The position numbers were made by a program, and so were the translations under genes. A DNA stretch of 64,000 nt from Metridium senile (taxonomy: Eukaryota > Cnidaria > Anthozoa > Actiniaria > Metridiidae): assembly GCA_949775045.1 (NCBI GenBank), contig OX459108.1:13601711-13665710 (forward strand), read 5' to 3'. The notes below the pieces were generated by a model. The model saw only the letters and a list, made by a program, of their open reading frames with translations. It was not told where the DNA came from and searched no databases. Below, piece after piece: positions 48,639-64,000 of the stretch. How positions within the stretch are numbered: position 1 is the stretch's first letter; the number at the start of each line of letters is the position of its first letter.

Positions 48639-49352
48639 AAATAAATAAATAAATACATAAATGAAATAATAGGTAAGATGATTACAATACCTTTGCCACC
48701 TGATGCACCAATAGCTACTGTGTCTCCTTTCTTAAATAAATCATTATTAATGATTGTTTCATGGACTTCAGTCTCAAATCTTAGATAGAAGCACTCTTTA
48801 CATAATGCATCACCCTGTCAAAGGTAGAAATCATCATCATTGATAATCACCATTACCATCACCGACAACATCAGCATAATTATTTACATTATCTTCATCA
48901 TCACCATAGATCATCATCATCATCATCACCACCAGTATCATCATCAACAACATCAGTACTAATATTATCGTCATCACCATCATCATCATAATGGATCACC
49001 ATCATCATCACCATTGCCATTGTCATCATTAACATTATCAATATTGTCGTCATTATTATCAACATCATTAAGACACATAACTTTATGCATGCATCTACAT
49101 CTACAATCTTTTATATTGGTCAAATCATCAGGAAATATGCTCAGAATATATCTCCATATACTACAAAACGAATTAAATGCAGAAATAGATATATCCTTTC
49201 AATTGTCAAAGCAAAACGCACTGAAATCAACTATTACAAATAGAAGTATGAATGATCATGAGACGAAATTTTGACAACAACTTTACAAAAATTACCGTTT
49301 TCGGTCGTTTGAGGATAGCTTTTCCCTCGCAGTTTTTACAGACAATAGGCAT
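44548..49352 (-). CDS. CTU1: CTU1 (cytoplasmic tRNA 2-thiolation protein 1, Ncs6), 15 exons
   Basis: CTU1 with CTU2 thiolates U34 of tRNA Lys, Glu and Gln in the cytosol, using sulfur from URM1. Exons in coding order: 49352-49296, 48814-48691, 48203-48085, 47718-47662, 47566-47509, 47286-47209, 46834-46793, 46544-46495, 46154-46090, 45917-45852, 45770-45712, 45418-45359, 45283-45196, 44848-44818, 44631-44548. The total is 1038 nt, 345 aa, close to the human length. All phases join. Visible motifs: N-terminal zinc finger (C5xxC8 and C24xxC27), PP-loop ATP site SGGKDS at 57-62 (split by intron 2), CTFCG at 139-143 (catalytic and metal-binding Cys), [10 protein letters not shown], and a C-terminal [16 protein letters not shown] zinc finger at 281-296. 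The tail is Gly/Cys-rich. Small exons (31-124 bp) are flanked by AT-rich introns. It is convergent with URB1 and divergent from ERCC8. Confidence 0.95.
45527..45617. mobile_element. short hairpin repeat in CTU1 intron 11
   Basis: ATAGCCTACATCACATATCG..TTTTCCT and the inverted AGGAAAAGTCTGGATGTGATGCAGGCTAT form a 90-bp imperfect hairpin, probably a small MITE. Confidence 0.55.
46668..46720. repeat. poly-G/GT tract
   Basis: About 50 bp of G with TGTGTG interruptions in CTU1 intron 7. Similar G runs occur at 51775-51794, 52866-52883 and 53100-53117. Such tracts are prone to G-quadruplex formation and sequencing error. Confidence 0.8.
47796..47962. mobile_element. MITE in CTU1 intron 3
   Basis: Arms TGTGAATTTCAATTTGATTTGGGTTTT and the inverted AAAACCCCAAAATCAAATTGCAGTCACA, with an inner pair around GGAGGCAGATC..CTACCTCC. 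Non-coding. Confidence 0.6.
48318..48352 (-). ncRNA. hammerhead-like motif in CTU1 intron 2
   Basis: The minus strand reads CTGGTGA (one change from CTGANGA), a stem II region of about 20 bases with weak pairing, then GAAAC and ATC. It is in the same orientation as the CTU1 transcript. Confidence 0.35.
48571..48658. repeat. AAAT tetranucleotide microsatellite
   Basis: About 22 units of AAAT in CTU1 intron 2. The reverse frame of Tyr/Leu/Phe/Ile repeats is an artefact. Confidence 0.9.
48830..49075. repeat. ATC microsatellite in CTU1 intron 1
   Basis: Imperfect CAT/CAC runs between exons 2 and 1 of CTU1. Confidence 0.75.
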
Positions 49353-49863
49353 TTTCTTTAGGATTCCAATAGAATCGATAAATATTTGTAATAAATTAAT
49401 TCACAAGATGAATTTGGCTTCAAAGAAGGGAAAATGTAAAAAAATATCTTTAGCCGTCCGCCATATTGCACAACGTGTTGACGAGAAGCACTGGGGATGA
49501 GCATTCTTATTTGAGTAGGGGGGAGGGGGTAGAGAGCTTATAAACTAATAAGAAATAAACTTAAAAACCATCATCAAACTAGAAATATTATTTATTGAAA
49601 ATATAATTAAAACAATTCTCATTTATTTCAATAAAAAGATGATGATTTTAGCTAATCAAAGGGCTTTTAGTATAACTTTAGTTTATCATGTAGGATACTA
49701 CCCCTCCCCTAATACTTATAATACTTTGAAAACAATATCCGCTGACCAGTCTCGGAAATCAAAAGTGTTGAATCAACAGAAACAACAAACTGGAAGTTTT
49801 CTAAGAAAGGATTTTTGCTTTGCTTTTTATTGTAAAGAAACGCGTGTAAGGCATAAGGGAGAA
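49353..49863. promoter_or_regulatory. divergent CTU1/ERCC8 promoter region
   Basis: About 510 bp separate the two start codons. On the minus strand AATATGGCGGAC (49456-49467) is a YY1-like site about 105 bp upstream of the CTU1 ATG. No TATA box is clear for ERCC8. The open frame extending upstream of the ERCC8 ATG (from 49639) has no homology to the CSA N-terminus and is read as 5-prime leader. Confidence 0.5.
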
Positions 49864-51072
49864 ATGCTACAGTGTATTACTTCAAGGGAACTAGGCGTTC
49901 ATCCGCCATTTTACCTTGAGAGAAATGAAAAAACGCGAAGAACAGAGTCCATTTGCTTGAGCCAGAAGGGGGACTTCACCCAATCACACTCTAGTGGCAT
50001 AAACTCAATCGACATTGATCCCATAGAAGGAAGATATCTACTGTCTTGTAGCTCAAACTCTAAGATCTTCATTCATGACACAGCACGCTTGTATTACTCC
50101 CAGAAATTCAAGTGTGAAACTGTGTGTAGCATTGATAAAAGTACGAAAGGGAATCATCAAAGAAGTATCGAAAGCATCCAATGGTATTCACAGGATACTG
50201 GCATGTTTTTAACTAGCTCTGCCGATAAAACACTCAAAGTCTGGGACACTAATGCTTCTCAAGTTGTTGATAATTTTCACTTTGAAGGGATAGTGTATAA
50301 TCACCAGATTGGACGGCAGACTAAAAAACATTGCTTAGTAGCTGTTGGTTGTGAAGATAGTAGAGTCTATTTATGTGATCTGTTATCTGGTTCTTCAAGT
50401 CATATTTTAAGGGGGCACAGTGATGCAATTCTCTCTCTAGCATGGTCGCCAAGAAATCATTATGTGTTAGCATCAGGTAGTCGTGACAACAAGGTTCTTT
50501 TTTGGGACATACGGAAGGCAACGGAAAGCCTCTTTACTCTAGATCAACATAATGGCAAAGGAGGATCTAGTAGCCTTAACACTAAGACAGCTCATAATGG
50601 TCATATAAACAGTTTACATTTTACTGGTGATGGTCTATTCTTATTGTCTTATGGCACTGATAACCGTTTACGCTTATGGGACACTTATACCGGCAAAAAT
50701 ACTTTAGTCAATTTTGGGCTCATACTCAATGACTCTCACAAGTCAATACAGTGCGATACTACAATTGGACAATCTGGTGATGTTGCTTTCGTGCCTAGTG
50801 CAAAAAATAACATTGAAGTTTTTAATGTTCATTCTGGCAGCAAGATAAAAACCCTGGGTGGCCACTTTAGCAATGTTAATTGTTGTACATTTCAGCAAAA
50901 TTTCCAAGTACTGTTCAGTGGTTCAAATGACTGTCAGCTGTTGTCATGGTTACCTAATATGGAAGCCGACAGGCCTAAATGTGATATGGATGACACTTCA
51001 AAGACTGAAGTAAAACCTAAGAATAATTTTGATCCGTATAAAGATACTTGGAGTAGTGATGAAGAATCATGA
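49864..51072 (+). CDS. ERCC8: ERCC8 (CSA), WD40 substrate receptor, single exon
   Basis: CSA is the WD40 substrate receptor of the CUL4-DDB1 ligase that acts on stalled RNA polymerase II in transcription-coupled repair. The chosen start, MLQCITSRELG, aligns with the usual CSA N-terminus and gives 402 aa against about 396 in human; an in-frame ATG 75 codons upstream is ignored. Seven WD-like blades are visible, with ends such as TLKVWDT (near residue 125), KVLFWDI (about 215) and RLRLWDT (about 275). Diagnostic CSA stretches are INSIDIDPIEGRYLLS, KHCLVAVG, LDQHNGK and the acidic tail DTWSSDEES. It is intronless, while its neighbours have 12 to 36 exons and vertebrate ERCC8 has about a dozen. 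Intron loss through a retrocopy is possible, yet the frame is intact and the promoter is shared with CTU1. Confidence 0.93.
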   Translation: MLQCITSRELGVHPPFYLERNEKTRRTESICLSQKGDFTQSHSSGINSIDIDPIEGRYLLSCSSNSKIFIHDTARLYYSQKFKCETVCSIDKSTKGNHQRSIESIQWYSQDTGMFLTSSADKTLKVWDTNASQVVDNFHFEGIVYNHQIGRQTKKHCLVAVGCEDSRVYLCDLLSGSSSHILRGHSDAILSLAWSPRNHYVLASGSRDNKVLFWDIRKATESLFTLDQHNGKGGSSSLNTKTAHNGHINSLHFTGDGLFLLSYGTDNRLRLWDTYTGKNTLVNFGLILNDSHKSIQCDTTIGQSGDVAFVPSAKNNIEVFNVHSGSKIKTLGGHFSNVNCCTFQQNFQVLFSGSNDCQLLSWLPNMEADRPKCDMDDTSKTEVKPKNNFDPYKDTWSSDEES

Positions 51073-51137
51073 TGAGATAACACTAGAACCGACACTAGAA
51101 CCACATCAACTGGAAGTACCAAGTGAATTATATATAA

Positions 51138-51410
51138 TATATGTACAATATGAGCGACCAATCTGTATGCGGTGTACAACGTTGAGACAAGATGAGCCAT
51201 TGTATATCATATACAGATCGGACACGTATATTGTATAGTATACTTATGAACGTCCAATGTTAGTTCTTTCATATTTTACTAAAATTGTCAAGATAATAGT
51301 CAATCTGACCAAAAGATTCAAGTTGGAACTTATGCAAATCAGGACCAAAACAGTATGAGATTTATAGAACTCATTACGGATGTGATTTCTTTTGTAAAAT
51401 TTTTCATTAA
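51138..51410. repeat. dispersed repeat R2, copy 2
   Basis: It matches 34870-35110 (GTTAGTTCTTTCATATTTTACT, CTTATGCAAATCAGGACC, TGTGATTTCTTTTGT). It begins with a hairpin (CGACCAATCTGTATGC..ATACAGATCGGACAC). It lies directly after ERCC8, probably in its 3-prime UTR. Confidence 0.55.
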
Positions 51411-51430
51411 TTATTCATGGATTTTATAAG

Positions 51431-51584
51431 AACTAGACGCACTTAGTGCGTTTACTCAGGCTGCGTCATAGAGTAGTAATTGATAGGTGGTTTACCTGTG
51501 GCATTACATCACGTGTAACTGCTCGACACAACGATAGAAAAGGTAAACTTAGATTGAGGCTCCCCTGTGGAGTAGCCTGAGTAA
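51431..51584. mobile_element. dispersed MITE R3, copy 1
   Basis: It starts CTAGACGCACTTAGTGCGTT and ends GGCTCCCCTGTGGAGTAGCC. It matches 63633-63780 (GCGTCATAGAGTAGTAATT, CGACACAACGATAGA, AAAAGGTAAAC). The left end contains the small palindrome CGCACTTAGTGCG. Confidence 0.65.
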
Positions 51585-51774
51585 TTAGTATAGTAGTCAT
51601 GTTTATGTTCCATATGGTCATAAATTTGTTTTGAACAAAACATAATGATAAAATAATAAAATAATTTCTCTTTGGGTGTCATCATTATCATTATCATCAC
51701 CATCATCTTTGTCATCATCATGATCATCATGGATGTTGTAATCTTCATCAACCTCATCACTATCATCATAACCT

Positions 51775-52073
51775 GGGGGGGGGGGGGGGGGGGGTACTCC
51801 CTTTACAAGTCCTAGTGGTAGGGGTGATCAGCGGAGATTTTGAAAACGACCCTTAAAAGGTACTAACAAATAAAAATAACTGATAAAGCCTTGTCGATTT
51901 CTACCCCAACAAAGCAACAAAACAGAGTAAAAATGACTCTTACAGGTACGAAATCATGTTACGTAACTGATTTTTGAGCCAGAACCCTAAAAGGTATGCA
52001 CAGGAAATATTTTTACCCTAAAAGGTATGCCGATAACCCCTACCATTTGAACAAAGGGAGTACCCCTCCCGGG
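51775..52073. mobile_element. MITE with poly-G and GGGTACTCCCTTT ends
   Basis: The left end is (G)n-GTACTCCCTTT (51775-51806); the right end is its complement AAAGGGAGTACCCCTCCCGGG (to 52073), followed by CATCATAATC. ATCATAA on both sides may be a target duplication. Internal CCCTAAAAGGTATG/ CCTTAAAAGGTACT repeats. Non-coding. Confidence 0.75.
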
Positions 52074-52314
52074 CATCATAATCTTTATCACTACCGTCGT
52101 TGTCAACTATAGTAGTATCATTGCCGCCATTGTTATCATTGCTATCATTATTGACATTTTTGGGTTATAAAAGCACCACAGTACAATCTACTCGTTTTAA
52201 TTTATCCCCAACATAAAAAAGTCTGAAAACAATACTTGAGTAAAAAAAAAAGGTTCACGCCCAAATTATACTTTGCGGTCAGCGTTACGTCAAACAAGTT
52301 AAGCGCGCGCATTG

Positions 52315-52383
52315 AAGTATCCAAGATGGCCGCCTCTATATAAGTGACTTTCTCCATTATCGGAGGTACTGTAGTTTAGGACG
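52315..52383 (+). promoter_or_regulatory. CDK8 core promoter with YY1-like site and TATA box
   Basis: CCAAGATGGCCGCC (52321-52334) is a YY1-like site and TATATAAG (52337-52344) a TATA-like box. They lie 50 and 40 bp upstream of the CDK8 ATG (52384). The transcription start must be very close to the start codon, or else the YY1-like site is itself in the 5-prime UTR. Confidence 0.6.
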
Positions 52384-60754
<8,371 letters not shown>

Positions 60755-61196
60755 TGTCAGTGCATCAGAACCTAATATTTATTATAAATAGGGGACTATA
60801 TTCAGGAGGTGAACATTTCGAAAAGCCCAACACTAGTAAGGGGACGGCCGGGGTAATAATCGAAAAAAAGGTCCTTGCACCTTAGCAGCAAATTTTTTCA
60901 TGTTTCTATTTAATAGTCTTTGATGAATGGGTTGATATCAATCAGTGTGTCCACTTGAGTCTTAACTGATTATTCATTGGAAGTTAAACAACGTAGACCG
61001 CCGGCATGCATGGCAGGCTAGGTAGGACCCCAAAAGGCTGGTTCACTTATTATCGAAAAAGTCGTGTGTCGTCGCTTTGTATACTATGATATAGATAATC
61101 AAATGATCATCTTTAAATCAACCTTAATTTTCTTTTGCGATTATCTGCAACCATGTCTGCTAGCCTTGACTTTTGATGTGCGATCGTGCGATCTGC

Positions 61197-61284
61197 GCTT
61201 ACATTAGCTTAGAAACACGTTCTTTCTCTCCTTATTCTCCCGCGCAGGGCATAGAGAAGCGAAAGAACGTCTGTCTACGCTTAT
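61197..61284. mobile_element. short MITE family GTTCTTTC, copy 2
   Basis: TTAGCTTAGAAACACGTTCT and the inverted AGAACGTCTGTCTACGCTTA, with TTTCTC / GCGAAAG inner ends. Compare 53573-53658. Confidence 0.5.
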
Positions 61285-61410
61285 ATGTAAACTGTCCTTA
61301 TTTGAGGCAAATAATAGTCTGCATTTCTAAACAAAATCAATTTAACATCGCCTGCATGTACACGGGTTATTGATCGTTAAAGACCAACAGACTAGTACGT
61401 ACATTATCAT

Positions 61411-61524
61411 TAGCCTCCTCCGCAGGCATCCTTAGCTTCCAGTCTCCTCGCGTCCTACCATGTAGTTAACACAGGAAGCCCAAAACGGAAATAATAGGAA
61501 AAGAGTTACCTGCGGAGGAGGCTA
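61411..61524. mobile_element. short MITE family TAGCCTC, copy 2, with 9-bp target duplication
   Basis: It begins TAGCCTCCTCCGCAGGC and ends CTGCGGAGGAGGCTA. The perfect 9-bp repeat CATTATCAT flanks it (61402-61410, 61525-61533). Confidence 0.85.
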
Positions 61525-62044
61525 CATTATCATGTATATATAGGCCTGTTAGTTACACTTTTCATCACCTGCTTTTCACTAGGATATTCCTATGTAGCCT
61601 GCGTGGCGGCTCTTGGGGATTGGGGGAGAGAAACGCGCCACGCACGAAAACCAAGCCGTAACACTACAAATGCAAGATCCCTATTCTCAAATATTACTGA
61701 TACCTTACTATATTTAATAACCTTATATCTACAATTTTCTTAGTTGTAAAATATGAAATCTACAAAGTAATGTTTTATTTTTATTGTAATTAAATCTGTG
61801 ATGAATTATCGAAATAAAGTCAAATATGCAAAATAAAAGCCTATTAAATTATTAAAAAATGTTTTTGTTGTTGTGTTTGTGTTTGTGTCCGTATTTATAC
61901 ATTTGTAAAAGTTTATCTCAATATATCATATTCACTATAAATTTAATTTAAATGAAATAATTATATTTTATCTATTTAATAAGTAATATTTATTGTATTT
62001 ATATTATTATTTACAATATATTTATATAATTGTCATACGTTTTT

Positions 62045-62112
62045 TACATGAGCCTCTGGCTCGGATGTAAGGGCGACCTTAGCTCACGTTATGACTTTAA
62101 TAAATTGATTGA
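62045..62112 (+). mobile_element. probable LINE 3-prime end
   Basis: GAGCCTCTGGCTCGGATGTA, then CGACCTTAGCTCACG, ending TTTAATAAATTGATTGATTG. A short hairpin followed by a (TTGA)n tail is typical of CR1/L2-type 3-prime ends. Only the tail is present. Confidence 0.4.
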
Positions 62113-62440
62113 TTGACCAACGCTATAAAGCAGTGTCTTACAGTCCGAAATTAACGTCTGATACCTGTGATACCAGGATAAATTATCAATACATGGATAC
62201 CTATTTTAATTAAATAATACGTATATTTTACAAAGTCCCAAACATTAGTGACGTATGTATTAAGATGGTTTTGTTTCTCAATCGTTTCCCTGGACAATTA
62301 TCAGACGCAGTCTGATCACTACTTTCATTTTATCTCTTTCTGTTTTCAAACGTAAATTCATTTGAAAAGTACAGGATGTTATGTCAAATCCTCCTTTTTT
62401 GATCGTCACTTGAATAACGTAATGTCATCCAATAAATCGA

Positions 62441-62624
62441 TTTTGAAAAATTTGTGAGAAGAGAAACCGGAAGAAAGTGAAGAACCTGGGGAGAGAATAC
62501 CTAGTGCCAGTCCCCCTCATTCACCAGATTCAAAATGGCGGAGCCGGTCGAGTTTGATGATCACATATTTATTATAAATTCGATGGCATCTAGGTAGCAG
62601 AATTTGAAGTGGTCTCATTTGAAA
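62441..62624 (+). promoter_or_regulatory. promoter of the ankyrin-repeat gene: ETS-like and YY1-like sites
   Basis: AAACCGGAAG (about 62464-62473) is ETS-like and CAAAATGGCGGAGC (62531-62544) is YY1-like, about 95 bp before the chosen ATG. No TATA box. Confidence 0.45.
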
Positions 62625-64000
62625 ATGGCCTCGAAGAAAGACACACTTTCGGTGACTCCTTTGCTCACAAAAAAGGGGGATGTGGAACTGACGTCCGTCA
62701 ATTCAATGCCTTCGATCGCCGTAGTCCCTTCCAGGTCAACTTCGAGTAAAACGATTCATCATTTAGACCGAGAAAGCACAGAAAATGCAATAATTTCTCT
62801 ACACCAGGTGAGTGCTTATCTCTGTGTGTATTGACGCAAAGTTATCTTTCAAGCTGCTTGTAAATAAGTCGATTAAAAATGGTTGATGTTACGTGCGTGC
62901 CTTTTTATTCTGACACCAATTTATAAATTAATATTATAAAGACAATTCATTTTTTTTTTATATTATCGATCCTCTGATTATTTGATAAAGGACTTATTAA
63001 ATAAGTGCGTTCAGGTCTGAAATAAACCTACCTTTATTGCGCTCTTGTTTTTTAAGCTTGTTTTTCTTTGTTGAAACATGAATATCAAAACGCGAAAAAT
63101 GTGCATGTCAAATGTGCTTTTGTGTTGATCATCACCTAAAAAACAAGATCTTGACTGATACAGTTTTATTTATGTCTTTATATATTTTTCATGCTTTTCA
63201 TGGTAAATAAATCATGGTTATGTAAATTATAGTGTGTTTTGGGGCTCATATTCTTCCTCTTATAATTTGATATTTTGCGGGAGTTAAACAAACACAATCG
63301 AATTCATTTTAATCTTTGGCATTATGCTTTAACACGTTTTGAGTTAATGAGTTTAAATCTGTATTTGTTTAAACCCTGACAAAAGGTTTGATAGAAATTG
63401 TTTTATTGTTTCAATTTTTTATATAATTGTATGCATGTAAGATGATTATTCATGTATTTCTCTTGAAAATTGTTTCAGCAGTATGAATGAATTGACAACT
63501 GAAACATCAAAATTCTATTTCTTTATTTTTTATGTTGGTGAAAATGTCTTATTTAAAAAAAATAGAAATTTATTCCTTATCACACAGGAATTAATTTTTA
63601 ACAAATTGATGTACAAATCATAATTTATAAGGACCTAGAAGCACTAATAGTGCATTTACTCATGATCAGGCTACGTCATAGAGTAGTAATTACATCATGT
63701 GTAATCTTGACACAACGATAGACCCATGGATAGAAAAGGTAAACCAAGACTCAGGCTCCCCTGCGGGGTAGCCTGAGTAATGAGAGTGTTCAAATGTCAA
63801 ATTACTATGTCTTGTTAGTAATTGTCTTGATGTTTAAATTACGATTGTAGGCTGCAAGAGATGGCAAGATCGAGTTGGTAAGGTTACGTCTACAGCAGCT
63901 TGGTAAAGGCAGCAAAAACATCCATAAGAAAGATATCAATTGTACAACTGCTTTGCATTATGCTGTACGATATAACCATCTACAAGTTGTGCAGCTGCTA
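62625..64000 (+). CDS. ankyrin-repeat protein, N-terminal part (runs off the window)
   Basis: Exon 1 is 62625-62807 (MASKKDTLSVTPLL..., 61 codons, phase 0, donor GTGAGT). Exon 2 starts at 63851 and is cut by the window edge. The start at 62625 is preferred over the in-frame ATG at 62604 because exon 1 then begins MASKK; either is possible. Exon 2 encodes AARDGKIELVRLRLQQLG, then CTTALHYAVRYNHLQVVQLL, a clear ankyrin repeat (TALHYAVRYNHLQVV). Ser/Thr-rich N-terminus, no signal peptide. The arrangement recalls the start of TRPA-type channels and other long ankyrin proteins, but no channel part is visible, so no name is given. Confidence 0.75.
62818..63632. other. intron 1 of the ankyrin-repeat gene
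   Basis: AT-rich intronic DNA with no recognised feature. Confidence 0.5.
63633..63780. mobile_element. dispersed MITE R3, copy 2
   Basis: It matches 51431-51584 (GCACTAATAGTGCATTTACT, ACGTCATAGAGTAGTAATTA, GACACAACGATAGA) and ends GGGGTAGCCTGAGTAA. It lies in intron 1, about 70 bp before exon 2. Confidence 0.65.

Larger units (their letters stand above)
60755..62440. other. CDK8 3-prime region and intergenic DNA
   Basis: No further gene is seen. The stretch contains MITEs at 61197-61284 and 61411-61524, a C/G-rich block (GCGTGGCGGCTCTTGGGG, about 61580-61660) and AATAAA strings near 61811-61842 that may be distal polyadenylation signals. A retroelement 3-prime end lies near 62045-62110. 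Confidence 0.5.

Noticed and set aside
49639..49863. 75-codon N-terminal extension of ERCC8
   Set aside because: It has no similarity to CSA proteins, while the ATG at 49864 aligns with the normal N-terminus.

Overview
The window is animal nuclear DNA, AT-rich, with GT-AG introns, many microsatellites and many short non-autonomous transposons. Gene types (rhodopsin-class receptors of a cnidarian-like kind, a tandem BTB-BACK-PHR family, metazoan URB1, CTU1, ERCC8 and CDK8) and the style of the short inverted-repeat elements suggest a cnidarian, probably an anthozoan such as a sea anemone or coral. That assignment is inference from general familiarity; no species can be named from the sequence alone.

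Layout. 1-10250: three tandem, intronless, minus-strand BTB-BACK-PHR genes (909-2240, 4866-6395, 8927-10246), spaced about 4 kb apart and embedded in co-duplicated flanking repeats, with copy-specific transposon insertions whose empty sites survive in the sister copies. 10482-44009 (+): a complete URB1/Npa1 gene rebuilt here as 36 exons whose phases all match (7050 nt, 2349 codons plus stop). Its 8.2-kb intron 18 carries two intronless, antisense, class A GPCR genes (23904-24830 and 27824-28819, minus). 44548-49352 (-): a complete 15-exon CTU1 gene (345 aa), convergent with URB1. 49864-51072 (+): a single-exon ERCC8/CSA gene, divergent from CTU1. 52384-60754 (+): a complete 12-exon CDK8 gene (432 aa). 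62625-64000 (+): the first two exons of an ankyrin-repeat gene that runs off the right edge.

The named genes are housekeeping functions: 60S ribosome assembly (URB1), tRNA wobble-uridine thiolation (CTU1), transcription-coupled repair (ERCC8) and the Mediator kinase module (CDK8). They are neighbours, not an operon. YY1-like ATGGCGG/ATGGCCGCC motifs lie 30 to 120 bp upstream of four start codons. The BTB-BACK-PHR trio and the nested GPCRs are the lineage-specific part.

Most intronic and intergenic sequence is repetitive: long ATC, GAT, CCAA, ATTC and ATT tracts, a 1-kb 16-bp minisatellite, a 165-bp higher-order repeat, tRNA-derived SINEs, MITEs with 9 to 10 bp target duplications (Mutator-like) or TA duplications (Tc1/mariner or pogo-like), and several remnants carrying hammerhead-ribozyme-like cores typical of Penelope-like retroelements.
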